A stretch of 64,000 nt of DNA from Hymenobacter frigidus (GTDB taxonomy: Bacteria > Bacteroidota > Bacteroidia > Cytophagales > Hymenobacteraceae), in contig NZ_BMGY01000025.1 of the NCBI RefSeq assembly GCF_014640435.1, forward strand, positions 1-64,000, in the 5' to 3' direction. Shown one piece after another: positions 25,512-35,430 of this stretch; position 1 is the first letter of the stretch, and every line of letters starts with the position of its first letter. The translations under genes and the position numbers were made by a program. The notes beneath the pieces are model-generated. The model was not told the origin of the DNA. It made no database searches and saw only the letters and a list, made by a program, of their open reading frames with translations.

Positions 25512-25560
25512 GTTCAGGAAAACGGTCGTGCCGTAAACGTGCTCCGTTCAAAAATAGGAG
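25512..25560 (+). repeat. 49-nt dispersed repeat, copy 3
   Basis: Shares both ends, ACGGTC and GCTCCGTTCAAAAA with copies 1 and 2 at identical spacing. It lies upstream of the hypothetical exported protein and 48 bp before a 40-bp repeat copy. Confidence 0.75.
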
Positions 25561-25607
25561 CATTTTTCGATACGCTTACAAAGCACGCTGACAAACAGCG
25601 ATTTGTG

Positions 25608-25642
25608 GCTTAACGTAATTTTTCGCCCCGTTGTAACGAGAA
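25608..25642 (-). repeat. 40-bp terminal-repeat-like sequence, copy C (diverged)
   Basis: On the minus strand TTCTCGTTACAACGGGGCG, then AAAAATTACGTTAAGC aligns with the 40-bp family over about 35 bases, with roughly 75% identity. Confidence 0.4.
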
Positions 25643-25743
25643 CCCCAATAATAATCAAAGAAGCCGTGGAGGAATCATGGGCGGGCTGGGCGGCAGGAAG
25701 TGGAGGCGCGCACGCGGCTCCCAGGCAGGCGTTGAGTCAGGCT

Positions 25744-26376
25744 CTAAGTCAGGCTTTCAAACAGCGTGTAGACGCCGATGCCGATGGACAGCCCGCCCAC
25801 CACGTAGTTGAGCCATTTGAGGGAGGGGCGCCACTGGCTGGAAAAGCGGCGGGCCGACAGGGCAAACAGGCAGCCGTAGGTCGTCATCGATATGATGATG
25901 CCCGCGCTTTGCAGCATGATAAGCCAGATGGCCATGCTGACGTTGCGGGCGGCCAGCGTGAGGGCAAGGGTGCAAGCCCCGCCGGTGCCGGCCAGCCCGT
26001 GCACCATGCCCACTCCGAACGAGCGGCTGAGCACGCCGCTGGCCGGTTTGGCCGGCGCCGCGGGCAACGAGGGCCGGAAGTTGCGCCGGATGGCCAGCAC
26101 GCCCAACCAAATCATCAGCGGCCCTATGACGACCTCCACTTGCTCGACGATGCGGAGCGAGACCGAAGACTTGAATAGGATAATCAGGCCCGCGAAGCAA
26201 ATCAGCGAAAGCGAATGGCCCAGCGCCCAATGCGAGGAACGCCAGATAACGCGCCACATGCGGCCCGTGCCCTCTTTTTGCTCGGTGGCCAGCACCGACA
26301 CGGCCGCCATGTGGTCGGGCTCAAAGGAGTGCTGAAGGCCGAGGAGCAGGGAATCCAGGAACAGGGGGCTAAACAT
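25744..26376 (-). CDS. Nickel/cobalt transporter homologue (UreH/HupE-like membrane protein)
   Basis: A 210-residue membrane protein with about six spans. The first span carries HSFEPDHMAAV, equivalent to the His-x4-Asp-His metal signature of Ni/Co transporters. A second motif, GMVHGLAGTGGACTLALTLAA, follows. It starts 263 bp from, and is divergent to, cobN. A paralogue with the same motifs ends the cbi operon (41753). Cobalt uptake for corrin synthesis is the likely role; nickel cannot be excluded. Confidence 0.75.
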   Translation of the reverse strand: MFSPLFLDSLLLGLQHSFEPDHMAAVSVLATEQKEGTGRMWRVIWRSSHWALGHSLSLICFAGLIILFKSSVSLRIVEQVEVVIGPLMIWLGVLAIRRNFRPSLPAAPAKPASGVLSRSFGVGMVHGLAGTGGACTLALTLAARNVSMAIWLIMLQSAGIIISMTTYGCLFALSARRFSSQWRPSLKWLNYVVGGLSIGIGVYTLFESLT

Positions 26377-26639
26377 GCAAGTACAGAGAGGTTTTCCGGG
26401 TAAAATCTAATTTGTGCGGCGGCGAAGGAAAGGGGCGCGGCGCGCGGCCGGCCAGCAGTTGAAGGGCCGGTAGCGGGCAAACATACTCAGCTCCCGCTTG
26501 TAGCAGCAGCAAGCGCTGAATAACTTGCGCAAACATAATGAGTGGGCGACAGTTTAGCGCGCTAACAGAATCGGTCTTTAATTCCCTGGCTGCTACGACC
26601 TATAACCCAGGCTATCGCCTCCATTCCTCCCAAAGCAGC

Positions 26640-29600
26640 ATGCGCGAAATCAAACGTCAACGAGTGTTGCGCCCCGATGGGAAAGCCATCAACCTGGTGC
26701 AGCGCCGGGGCCACTTGTCCTACTGCTACAACGCCTGCTGCTGCGGCCGGGTCGACCGGGGCTACCCGGCCGTGCCCGTGGATTTGTACAAAAGCGAATG
26801 GCTGCGGCGCAAGCTGCGCAACGTGGTGCACATGACCAAGGGCGGCTGCCTGGGCCCCTGCACCCTGGCCAACGTGGTGACGCTGCTCTTCGACGGGCGC
26901 TCCACCTGGTTTCACTCCATCAACAGCGACTGGCAGGTGCTGGCCATCTTCGACTACCTCGACAGTCTGGTGGCCGCCGATGCCTACCTCGCGCCGCCCG
27001 CCGAGCTGGCCGAGTACGTGTTCCAGTTCTACAGCTGGAACGGGGCCGAAGCGGCTGCCAGCGCCGCGGCGTCCCCCGTGCTGGCCGAGGGCATTGCCTT
27101 CCTCACCCACGCCGACACCGACCTGCTCACGCTGCACCGCAGCTTGCAGGAACTGCCCGCCGACTTTCCCAAAACGGTCGGCATCAACCTGCTGGCCATC
27201 AAAACCGAGGCGCACATGGCCCAGCTGCTCGACCGCGAAATCGGCGCGGCGCGGGTGATTGTGCTGCGCATTCTGGGGCGGCCCAGCAGTATTCCGGGTT
27301 TTGGTGAGCTGGTGCGGCGGGCGCAGGCGCAGGGCCAGCACCTGCTGGTAATTAGCGGCGCGGGCGACCTGAACCCGGAGTTCGCGGCGGTGTCTACGGT
27401 GTCGCCGGCCGTGCTGCACGAGGCGCTGGGCTACTTGCAGGCGGGCGGGCACGCCAACCTGACCGAACTGTTGCACTTCCTGGCCGACCACCTGCTGCTG
27501 ACCGGCTTCGGCTTTGCGCCCCCGGCCGCGCTGCCCGAGCACGGCCTCTACCATCCCGATTTGCCCGAAAACGCGGACCTGGCCGACTGGCTGCGCCGGC
27601 GCGACCCGACCCTCCCCACGGTGGGCATCACGTTCTACCGTGCGCACTGGATTAGCGGCAACACGGCCTTCGTGGATGCGTTGGTACGAGAGCTCGAAAG
27701 CCGGGACGTCAACGTGTTGCCGGTGTACACCGCCTCGCTCAAGGCCGTGGACGCGGCCTCGGGCTGGCCGTTGGCCTTTGGGTTTTTTCGGGATGAAGAC
27801 GGGCCGCTGATTGATGTGCTGGTCAACACCGTATCGTTTGCGATGAGCGACGTGAACCCCGACGGCCCCACCAGCGCGGGCTGGTCGGTGGCGGCACTGC
27901 AGCAGCTGGACGTGCCGGTGCTGCAAGCCATCACGAGCGGCATGGCGCGCGGGCCGTGGGAGTCGTCGGGCCGGGGCCTGAACCCCTTGGATACGGCCAT
28001 GAACGTGGCCATTCCCGAGTTCGACGGCCGCCTCATCACCGTGCCCATCTCCTTCAAGGAAAAAGGCCGCGAAGCCGCCGGCTACGCGCCGCTGCCCGAC
28101 CGCATTGAGCGGGTGGCGGGCCTGGCCGTGCGCTTCGCCCGGCTGCGGCACGTACCCAACGCCGAGAAGCGCATCGCCTTCATCTTCACCAATTCCAACA
28201 GCAAAGCTTCCCAGATTGGCAACGCGGTGGGGCTCGACGCGCCGGCCTCTTTGCTCGAGCTGCTGCACGCCATGCAGGCCGAGGGCTACCAGCTCGCCGA
28301 CCTGCCGCCGACGGGCACCGCGCTGATTCACGAGCTGGTGGACCGCTGCTCCTACGACCAAACCTACCTGACGCCCGCGCAGCTGGCGCGCGCGCCCGGC
28401 CAGGTGCCCTTTGCCCAATACGCCGCGTGGTTTGCCGAATTGCCGGTGGTCTTGCAGCAGAAAATGGTGAAGCAGTGGGGGCCGCCGCCCGGCGAAACCT
28501 ACGTGCACGACGGCCACATTGCCCTGGCCGGCCTGCCCTTGGGCAATGCCCTGGTGGTGCTGCAGCCGCCCCGCGGCTACGGCATGGACCCCGACGCCAT
28601 CTACCACCAGCCCGACCTGCCGCCCACCCACCACTACTACGCCCTCTACCGCTGGCTGCGCGACAGCTGGGGTGCCGACGCCATCGTGCACGTGGGCAAG
28701 CACGGCACCCTGGAGTGGCTGCCGGGCAAGGGCATCGGCTTGTCGGAAAATTGCTTCCCGGATGCATTCCTGGGCGACATGCCCTTGTTTTACCCCTTCA
28801 TCATCAACGACCCGGGCGAGGGCTCGCAGGCCAAGCGGCGGGCGCACGCAGTGGTTATCGACCACCTGACGCCGCCCATGACCACGGCCGATACCTACGG
28901 CGAGCTGGCGCAGCTCACCCAGCTCGTGGACGAATACTACCAGGTGGAGGCCCTCGACCCCAGCAAGCTGCCGCTGCTGCAACGGCAAATCTGGGAGCTG
29001 GTGAAGCAGACCAACCTCGACAAGGACCTGGCCGTGCTGCTGCGCCGCGACCACGGCGACCACGTCCACGACTGGGACGAGGAACTCTCGCCCGAAGGCG
29101 TGCCGGTGAGCCTGGCCGAAATGGACGGCAAAGACGTGGCCCACCTCATCGAGGACATCGACGGCTACCTCTGCGAGCTGGGCGCCGCGCAAATCCGCAA
29201 CGGCCTGCACATTCTCGGGCAGGTGCCCACCGACGAGGCTTTGGTCGACATGCTGCAGGCGCTGACCCGGCTGCCCAACATCGGGGTGCCGGGCCTGCAA
29301 GCCGGCATGGCGGCCCTGTTCGGCTTTGAGCTCGATGACCTGCTGGCGGCCAAAGGGCCGAAGTTGGCCACCAGCGCCCCCGCCGCATTCGCGGAGCTGG
29401 CCGGCCGGCCCGTGGTTACCGGCGCCGACGCCCTGGAAGTGCTCGATGAGCTGACCAAGCACCTGCTGCTGGCCTGGCAGCAGCAGCGCTTCCGGCCCGC
29501 AGCGCTCGACCAGGTGTTGTTTGAGAGCTTGAACATAGCGCCAACCCACCCTGGCCTGACGCCCGTGCGGCAAACCCTGACCTTCGTGGGCCAGCAGCTG

Positions 29601-30935
29601 CTGCCCAACCTGGCGCAGACTTACGACGAAGTGGCCAACCTGCTGCATGGGCTGTCGGGGGGCTACGTGCCGGCCGGACCCAGCGGTGCGCCCACCCGGG
29701 GCATGGCCCACATTCTGCCCACCGGGCGCAATTTCTACGCTGTCGACCCCCGCGCCCTGCCTTCGCAGGCCGCCTGGGAAGTGGGCCAGCAGCTGGCCCG
29801 CGAGGTGCTGGCCCGCCACCTGAAGGAAACCGGCCGCTACCCCGAAAGCGTGGGCATGAGCGTGTGGGGCACCAGCGCCATGCGCACCCACGGCGACGAC
29901 GTGGCCGAAATCCTGGCTTTACTGGGCGTGCGGCCCGTGTGGCAGCCCCAGAGCCGCCGGGTGGTGGGCGTTGAGGTGATACCGCTGCCCGAGCTGGGCC
30001 GCCCGCGCATCGACGTGACAACGCGCATCAGCGGCTTTTTCCGCGACGCCTTTCCGCACCTGATTGAGCTGCTCGACGATGCCGTGCAGCTGGTGCTGGC
30101 CCTGGACGAGCCGCTGGAGGACAACTTCGTGCGCAAGCACTACCTCCGCGACCTGGCCGAGCTACAGACTCAGGAAATGCCCGTGGAGGAAGCCGAGCAG
30201 CGCGCGGCCTACCGCATTTTCGGAGCGCCGCCGGGCAGCTACGGCGCTGGCATCCTCCCGCTCATCAACGAGAAAAACTGGCACGCCGACGCCGACTTTG
30301 CCCAGGCCTACGTGAACTGGGGCGGCTACGCCTACACCCGCAGCGAAAGCGGCACGGAGGCCCGCGCCGAGTTCCGACAGCGGCTCTCGGGCGTGGAAGT
30401 GGCCCTGCACAACCAGGACAACCGCGAGCACGACATCTTCGACAGCGACGACTACCTGCAGTTTCACGGCGGCATGATTGCCACCATCCGCAGCCTCACC
30501 GGCCAGCAGCCCAAGCACTATTTCGGCGACACCCAGGACCCCGCCCGGCCCGCCGTGCGCGACCTCAAGGAGGAAGTTCTGCGGGTGTTTCGCTCGCGGG
30601 TCGTCAACCCCAAGTGGCTGGCCGGCATCCAGCGCCACGGCTACAAAGGCGGGCTGGAGTTAACGGCCACCGTGGACTACCTGTTCGGCTACGATGCCAC
30701 GGCGCACGTCGTGGACGACTGGATGTACGAGCAGGTGGCCGAAACCTACGCCCTCGCGGCCGGCATGCAGCAGTTTTTTGCCGACAGCAACCCCTGGGCC
30801 CTGAACGCCATTGCCGAGCGGCTGCTCGAAGCCGCCAACCGCGGCCTGTGGGCCGCCCCGTCGCCGGAAATACTGGCCGCTCTGCAACAGGTGTACCTGC
30901 AGAGTGAAACGCTGCTCGAAGCCCGAAACGAGTAA
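26640..30935 (+). CDS. cobN: Cobaltochelatase subunit CobN with N-terminal ferredoxin-like domain
   Basis: About 1431 residues from ATG 26640 (an in-frame ATG at 26538 would add 34 unconserved residues). Residues ~1-105 form a thioredoxin-like [2Fe-2S] ferredoxin unit with Cys 29, 33, 34, 35, 70 and 74 (CYNACCCG...GGCLGPC). The rest is CobN, the large subunit that binds the corrin ring and inserts cobalt with ATP hydrolysed by AAA partners: [41 protein letters not shown] and the C-terminal [18 protein letters not shown]. CobN alone is usually ~1250 residues, so the extension is real. The ChlI-ChlD partner is at 36775. No B12 riboswitch was seen upstream. Confidence 0.93.
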   Translation: MREIKRQRVLRPDGKAINLVQRRGHLSYCYNACCCGRVDRGYPAVPVDLYKSEWLRRKLRNVVHMTKGGCLGPCTLANVVTLLFDGRSTWFHSINSDWQVLAIFDYLDSLVAADAYLAPPAELAEYVFQFYSWNGAEAAASAAASPVLAEGIAFLTHADTDLLTLHRSLQELPADFPKTVGINLLAIKTEAHMAQLLDREIGAARVIVLRILGRPSSIPGFGELVRRAQAQGQHLLVISGAGDLNPEFAAVSTVSPAVLHEALGYLQAGGHANLTELLHFLADHLLLTGFGFAPPAALPEHGLYHPDLPENADLADWLRRRDPTLPTVGITFYRAHWISGNTAFVDALVRELESRDVNVLPVYTASLKAVDAASGWPLAFGFFRDEDGPLIDVLVNTVSFAMSDVNPDGPTSAGWSVAALQQLDVPVLQAITSGMARGPWESSGRGLNPLDTAMNVAIPEFDGRLITVPISFKEKGREAAGYAPLPDRIERVAGLAVRFARLRHVPNAEKRIAFIFTNSNSKASQIGNAVGLDAPASLLELLHAMQAEGYQLADLPPTGTALIHELVDRCSYDQTYLTPAQLARAPGQVPFAQYAAWFAELPVVLQQKMVKQWGPPPGETYVHDGHIALAGLPLGNALVVLQPPRGYGMDPDAIYHQPDLPPTHHYYALYRWLRDSWGADAIVHVGKHGTLEWLPGKGIGLSENCFPDAFLGDMPLFYPFIINDPGEGSQAKRRAHAVVIDHLTPPMTTADTYGELAQLTQLVDEYYQVEALDPSKLPLLQRQIWELVKQTNLDKDLAVLLRRDHGDHVHDWDEELSPEGVPVSLAEMDGKDVAHLIEDIDGYLCELGAAQIRNGLHILGQVPTDEALVDMLQALTRLPNIGVPGLQAGMAALFGFELDDLLAAKGPKLATSAPAAFAELAGRPVVTGADALEVLDELTKHLLLAWQQQRFRPAALDQVLFESLNIAPTHPGLTPVRQTLTFVGQQLLPNLAQTYDEVANLLHGLSGGYVPAGPSGAPTRGMAHILPTGRNFYAVDPRALPSQAAWEVGQQLAREVLARHLKETGRYPESVGMSVWGTSAMRTHGDDVAEILALLGVRPVWQPQSRRVVGVEVIPLPELGRPRIDVTTRISGFFRDAFPHLIELLDDAVQLVLALDEPLEDNFVRKHYLRDLAELQTQEMPVEEAEQRAAYRIFGAPPGSYGAGILPLINEKNWHADADFAQAYVNWGGYAYTRSESGTEARAEFRQRLSGVEVALHNQDNREHDIFDSDDYLQFHGGMIATIRSLTGQQPKHYFGDTQDPARPAVRDLKEEVLRVFRSRVVNPKWLAGIQRHGYKGGLELTATVDYLFGYDATAHVVDDWMYEQVAETYALAAGMQQFFADSNPWALNAIAERLLEAANRGLWAAPSPEILAALQQVYLQSETLLEARNE

Positions 30936-31020
30936 GAACCTATCCGAAAAATAAGCTGAGCCTGACCGTTCTCTTTTTGACCTAATAGAATAGCCTCTAA
31001 GCGGCCCATTTCATCATTTT

Positions 31021-31053
31021 TTTGACTGGTTTTTGCCCTGTGATGTAGCTTTG
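31021..31053 (+). promoter_or_regulatory. Bacteroidota promoter of the biotin operon
   Basis: TTTG at 31021-31024 and TAGCTTTG at 31046-31053 (exact TAnnTTTG), separated by 21 bp, 74 bp before the bioB ATG. It fits the Bacteroidota -33/-7 consensus and sits in the 191-bp gap after cobN. Confidence 0.6.
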
Positions 31054-31126
31054 AGCCCTAAAGTAGCGCCTGTTTATCGGGCTCCTGCTCATTTGCAATG
31101 TCATACCAACCATACTACTCGCTACT

Positions 31127-32131
31127 ATGCTCCGCACCAATTGGACTCTTGCCGAAGTAAATGCCATTTACCACCAGCCGGTACTGGAACTGGTGACGCA
31201 GGCCGCCGCCGTGCACCAGCAGCACCAGGCCACCGGGGAAGTCCAGGTTTGTACCCTATTGAGCGTTAAGACCGGCGGCTGCCCCGAAGACTGCTCCTAT
31301 TGCCCCCAGGCTGCCCGCTACCACACCGGCGTGCAAGCCCACAAGCTGCTGCCCGATGCCGAAGTGCTGGACTCCGCCCGCCGGGCCAAAGACGCGGGCA
31401 GCACCCGCTTCTGCATGGGAGCCGCGTGGCGCGAAATCCGGGATAACCGCGATTTTGACCGCGTGCTGGGCATGGTCGAGCAGGTTAATGGCTTGGGGCT
31501 GGAAGTGTGCTGCACCCTGGGCATGCTCAACGAGTATCAGGCCGAGCGCCTCAAGCAGGCCGGGCTCTACGCCTACAACCACAACCTCGACACCAGCGCC
31601 GCGCACTACGGCGAAATCATTACCACCCGCACCTACGACGACCGGCTCAACACCCTGGAGCACGTCCGCAAAGCCGGCATTTCGGTGTGCAGCGGCGGCA
31701 TCATTGGCTTGGGTGAAACCGACGAGGACCGAATTGCCATGCTGCACACGCTGGCTACCCTACCGGCCCACCCCGAGTCGGTACCGGTCAATGCGCTGGT
31801 GCCCGTGGCCGGCACGCCGCTGGCCGACCAGCCCCGCGTGAACGTGTGGGAAATGCTGCGCATGATTGCCACGGCCCGGATTCTGATGCCCGGCACCATG
31901 GTGCGCCTGTCGGCGGGCCGCCAGGAAATGTCCGTCACCGAGCAGGCGCTCTGCTTTCTGGCCGGGGCCAATTCTATCTTCAGCGGAGAAAAGCTGTTGA
32001 CGACGCCCAACCCCGACTTTGCCGCCGACCAGGATATGTTTGCCCTGCTCGGCCTGAAGCCCCGCAAGTCATTCAAAGACGTACCGCAAGGGGCAGTGGT
32101 GCTAGGCCGGTCGGAAACCGTGGTGGCGTAG
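31127..32131 (+). CDS. bioB: Biotin synthase (radical SAM)
   Basis: A 334-residue enzyme that inserts sulfur into dethiobiotin. The radical-SAM cluster motif is [12 protein letters not shown]. The Arg and Cys residues of the auxiliary [2Fe-2S] site are in [20 protein letters not shown] and a conserved [13 protein letters not shown] is the usual substrate-site block. Full length, first gene of the bio operon; bioF starts 22 bp later. Confidence 0.97.
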   Translation: MLRTNWTLAEVNAIYHQPVLELVTQAAAVHQQHQATGEVQVCTLLSVKTGGCPEDCSYCPQAARYHTGVQAHKLLPDAEVLDSARRAKDAGSTRFCMGAAWREIRDNRDFDRVLGMVEQVNGLGLEVCCTLGMLNEYQAERLKQAGLYAYNHNLDTSAAHYGEIITTRTYDDRLNTLEHVRKAGISVCSGGIIGLGETDEDRIAMLHTLATLPAHPESVPVNALVPVAGTPLADQPRVNVWEMLRMIATARILMPGTMVRLSAGRQEMSVTEQALCFLAGANSIFSGEKLLTTPNPDFAADQDMFALLGLKPRKSFKDVPQGAVVLGRSETVVA

Positions 32132-32153
32132 CGCCTGCTCGTATTCCATCGGC

Positions 32154-33296
32154 ATGCCATCATTTTCCCTGGACCAACGCCTGGCGGCGGCCCTCACCAA
32201 GCGCGAGGCCAGCGGAACGCGGCGGGCGCTGGCCCCGCCGGTGGCCGGGCTGGTTGATTTCAGCTCCAACGACTACCTGGGCCTGAGCCGCCACCCAGCG
32301 GTGCAGGCGGCGCAGCAGGTGGCGGCCGCGGCCGGCAGCACCGGCAGCCGCCTGCTAACCGGCGACTCGGTGGCGGCCCAGGCGCTGGAAAGCCGGCTGG
32401 CCCACTTTCACCGGGCCGAGGCGGCGCTGCTTTTCAACTCCGGCTACACGGCCAATCTGGGCTTCTTCGCCACCATTCCCCGGCGCGGCGATACCATTCT
32501 GTACGACGCCGACAGCCACGCCTCGGTGAAGGAGGGCATCCATGCCAGCCCGGCCACCGCCTGGAGCTTCCGTCACCACGACCTGGCCGACCTGGAACGT
32601 AAGCTGGCACGCGCTACCGGGGCCGTGTTCGTCGCCGTTGAAGCCTTATACTCAATGGGTGGCGATATGGCCCCACTGGCCGAGCTGGCCGCTTTGTGCC
32701 AGCAGCGCGGGTTGCACCTGGTGGTGGACGAAGCACATTCCAACGGTATTTATGGGCCTCTGGGCGGAGGTCTGGTGGTGGAGCTGGGGCTGGAAAACGC
32801 CGTTTATGCGCGCATCCTCACCTTCGGCAAAGCGCTGGGTAGCCAGGGTGCGGCCATTGTGGGGCCCGCCGTGCTGCGCGACTACCTGGTCAATTTCTGC
32901 CGGGCATTCATCTACACCACGGCGCTCCCGCCGCTCACTATCGCCGGCCTCACCGCCGCCTACGACCTGTTGCCGGCCTTGGCGGCCGAGCGGGAAAAGC
33001 TGTTTCACCTCTCTCATTATTTGAAAGCTCAGCTCCATTCTTTGCCCGGCCTGCGCGTACCCCCCGACAGCCACATTATTCACCCCGTCTTTTTTACCCG
33101 CTGTCCGGGGCCGGAGCAGGTGCGCCAGCTGGCCGCCGCCGTCCAGGCCGCGGGCTTCGACGGGCGGGCCATCGTGGCGCCCACCGTGCCGGCCGGCACC
33201 GAGCGACTGCGCCTTATCGTGCACGCGTTCAATACCGAAGAGCAGATTGAAGGCCTGGCCGCGGTGCTTGCCCGAAGCGCCCGTTTCACTGCTTAA
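32154..33296 (+). CDS. bioF: 8-amino-7-oxononanoate synthase
   Basis: A 380-residue PLP enzyme joining pimeloyl-CoA/ACP and alanine. Motifs: SSNDYLGLSRHP, GSTGSRLLTGD, the PLP-stacking His in YDADSHASVKEG, VVDEAHSNGIYG, and the Schiff-base Lys in TFGKALGSQGAA. Normal length. Its second-half active-site Thr is in FIYTTALPP. Confidence 0.96.
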   Translation: MPSFSLDQRLAAALTKREASGTRRALAPPVAGLVDFSSNDYLGLSRHPAVQAAQQVAAAAGSTGSRLLTGDSVAAQALESRLAHFHRAEAALLFNSGYTANLGFFATIPRRGDTILYDADSHASVKEGIHASPATAWSFRHHDLADLERKLARATGAVFVAVEALYSMGGDMAPLAELAALCQQRGLHLVVDEAHSNGIYGPLGGGLVVELGLENAVYARILTFGKALGSQGAAIVGPAVLRDYLVNFCRAFIYTTALPPLTIAGLTAAYDLLPALAAEREKLFHLSHYLKAQLHSLPGLRVPPDSHIIHPVFFTRCPGPEQVRQLAAAVQAAGFDGRAIVAPTVPAGTERLRLIVHAFNTEEQIEGLAAVLARSARFTA

Positions 33297-33446
33297 AAAG
33301 CCGTTTTAATCAAGCCAAAAAAACGGTCATGCTTATCTGGCGTTCTGATATTTAAACAGCTGTTTTTTAACGAATAGCAAGTCTATTGCTCCAGGTCTTA
33401 TCTAACGAGTACCCCGCCCCTGCTCAAGCCCTACATTTTCAGGTTT

Positions 33447-34115
33447 ATGGAACGTCTTTTTGTTACCGGTATCGGCACGGATGTCGGCAAAACTGTGGTT
33501 TCGGCCATCCTCACCGAAGCGCTGCGGGCCGACTACTGGAAGCCCGTGCAGGCCGGCCTGGAACCGACTACCGACTCCGCCACCGTGCGGGCGCTGGTGC
33601 AAAACCCGACCAGCCACTTTTTTCCGGAGCGGTACCGGCTGCAAATGCCCGCCTCGCCGCATAAAGCTGCCGCAGCCGAAGGCCTGACTATTCGGCCCCA
33701 GGATTTTGAGCTACCTGCCACGGCCAACCATCTGGTGGTGGAAGGGGCGGGCGGGCTATTGGTACCGCTGGCTCCCGGTTTTCTGCTGGCCGATTTACTG
33801 GTGCAGCTCGACCTGGCCGTCATCGTGGTGTCGCGGCATTACCTGGGCAGCATCAACCACACCTTGCTGACTCTGGAAGCGCTGCACGCCCGGGGCGTGC
33901 GGGTGCGCGGGCTGGTTTTCAACGGCGACTCTGCGCCCGCTACCGAGCAGTTTATCAGCCAACACACGGCAGTCCCCGTGCTCCCGCCTTTGCGGGTCGA
34001 GGCGACGGTTTCGCCCGAAATGGTAACCCGGTATGCGGCCGGGTTCCGGGCGTGGTTCGAGCAGTCGTGGCAAGCTACTCCCACGCCTTCCTCCCGAGTT
34101 TTACCCTCCCTCTAG
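33447..34115 (+). CDS. bioD: Dethiobiotin synthetase
   Basis: A 222-residue P-loop ATPase converting 7,8-diaminopelargonate and CO2 to dethiobiotin. The P-loop is GIGTDVGKTVVS, the substrate lysine block is YWKPVQAG, and VVEGAGGLLVPL is the Mg/ATP block. The 150-bp gap upstream (33297-33446) is AT-rich and might hold a second promoter, but no exact element is seen. bioA starts 16 bp downstream. Confidence 0.95.
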   Translation: MERLFVTGIGTDVGKTVVSAILTEALRADYWKPVQAGLEPTTDSATVRALVQNPTSHFFPERYRLQMPASPHKAAAAEGLTIRPQDFELPATANHLVVEGAGGLLVPLAPGFLLADLLVQLDLAVIVVSRHYLGSINHTLLTLEALHARGVRVRGLVFNGDSAPATEQFISQHTAVPVLPPLRVEATVSPEMVTRYAAGFRAWFEQSWQATPTPSSRVLPSL

Positions 34116-34131
34116 CTTTTATTCTTACCCC

Positions 34132-35430
34132 ATGCCTACCCTTGCTGAACGGGACCATGCCGTCCTGTGGCACCCCTACACCCAGATGCAGACCGCGCCG
34201 CTGCCCATTCCCATTGTGCGGGGCGAAGGCGCCTGGCTGCAGGCCGAAGACGGAACCCGCTACCTCGACGGCATCTCGTCGTGGTGGGTGAACCTGCACG
34301 GGCACGCCCATCCGCACATTGCCCGGCGGGTAAGCGAACAGCTGCACACGCTGGAACACGTGCTTTTCGCGGGCTTCACGCATCCGGGGGCAGTGGAGTT
34401 GGCCGAGCAGCTGCTGGAAATTCTGCCTCCGAACCAGGCCCGCGTCTTTTACTCCGACAATGGCTCCACGGCCGTCGAAGTGGCACTGAAAATGGTGCTC
34501 CAGTACTTCCACAACCAGGGCCAACCGGAGCGGCGCACCTTTCTCTGCTTCCGCGACTCCTACCACGGCGACACCTTCGGGGCCATGTCGGTGAGCGGGC
34601 GCGGCGCATTCACGGCCCCTTTTGCCCCGTTCCTATTTGATGTCGAGTTTCTGGACGTGCCCGTCCCGGGCCGCGAAGCCGAGGTACTGGCGCAGCTCGA
34701 CGCCTTGGCGGGGCGTTCCGATTTGGCCGGCTTCATTTTCGAGCCCCTGCTACTCGGCACGGCCGGGATGCTGACCTACGGCCCCGACGTGCTCGACGAG
34801 CTGCTACGCCGCTGCCACGCGCACGGCCTGCTTTGCATCGCCGACGAGGTGATGACCGGCTTCGGCCGCACCGGCCGCCTGTTTGCCAGCGACTACCTCA
34901 CAGAATTACCCGACATCCTATGCTTATCTAAAGGCCTGACGGGCGGTACTATGGCCCTGGGCCTGACCACCTGCACGGCAGCAGTCTACGACGCTTTTCT
35001 GAGCGAAGACCGGCTGAAAACCCTTTTCCACGGCCACTCCTACACGGCCAATCCCATTGCCTGCGCCGCAGCCCTGGCCAGTCTGGAGCTAACCCGAGCC
35101 CCCGCCTGTGCGGCGCAACTGGTCCGCATCAGCACGGCCCATGCCCGCGTCGCCCACGAATTGCAGGGCCAGCCGGGGGTGCGCGCCGTGCGCCACCTGG
35201 GCACGGTACTGGCCGTCGAATTTGCGGTAGAAAGCACCACTTCCTACTTCAGCAGCCTGCGCGACCAGCTATACGCCCTGGCGCTGGCCCGCCGGGTCAT
35301 CCTGCGGCCCTTGGGCAATGTTGTTTACCTGATGCCACCCTACTGCACCACCGACGCGGAACTGGACCTCCTCTACGATACGCTGCGGGCCATGCGCCAG
35401 CTGGTGCTCAACCCGGTGGCTGCCTCATGA
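34132..35430 (+). CDS. bioA: Adenosylmethionine-8-amino-7-oxononanoate aminotransferase
   Basis: A 432-residue class III PLP aminotransferase. The BioA signature WHPYTQM is at the start, followed by GISSWWVNLHGHAHP, SDNGSTAVEVALKM, the PLP Asp in IADEVMTGFGRTG and the Schiff-base Lys in LCLSKGLTGG. ATG 34132 is chosen because it precedes the conserved start; the frame is open from 34033. The stop overlaps the start of the next gene by 4 bp. Confidence 0.96.
   Translation: MPTLAERDHAVLWHPYTQMQTAPLPIPIVRGEGAWLQAEDGTRYLDGISSWWVNLHGHAHPHIARRVSEQLHTLEHVLFAGFTHPGAVELAEQLLEILPPNQARVFYSDNGSTAVEVALKMVLQYFHNQGQPERRTFLCFRDSYHGDTFGAMSVSGRGAFTAPFAPFLFDVEFLDVPVPGREAEVLAQLDALAGRSDLAGFIFEPLLLGTAGMLTYGPDVLDELLRRCHAHGLLCIADEVMTGFGRTGRLFASDYLTELPDILCLSKGLTGGTMALGLTTCTAAVYDAFLSEDRLKTLFHGHSYTANPIACAAALASLELTRAPACAAQLVRISTAHARVAHELQGQPGVRAVRHLGTVLAVEFAVESTTSYFSSLRDQLYALALARRVILRPLGNVVYLMPPYCTTDAELDLLYDTLRAMRQLVLNPVAAS

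Noticed and set aside
26377..26639. A cobalamin riboswitch upstream of cobN
   Set aside because: Neither strand shows GCCACTG with the CCGGTGCAAATCCGG-type core, unlike 52805-52969.
26562..29891. 1109-codon minus-strand frame opposite cobN
   Set aside because: It is the antisense shadow of a clearly conserved gene.
33310..33356. A further copy of the ACGGTCATG-type repeats before bioD
   Set aside because: Only a short block matches (AACGGTCATGCTT); the rest is too diverged to support a call.
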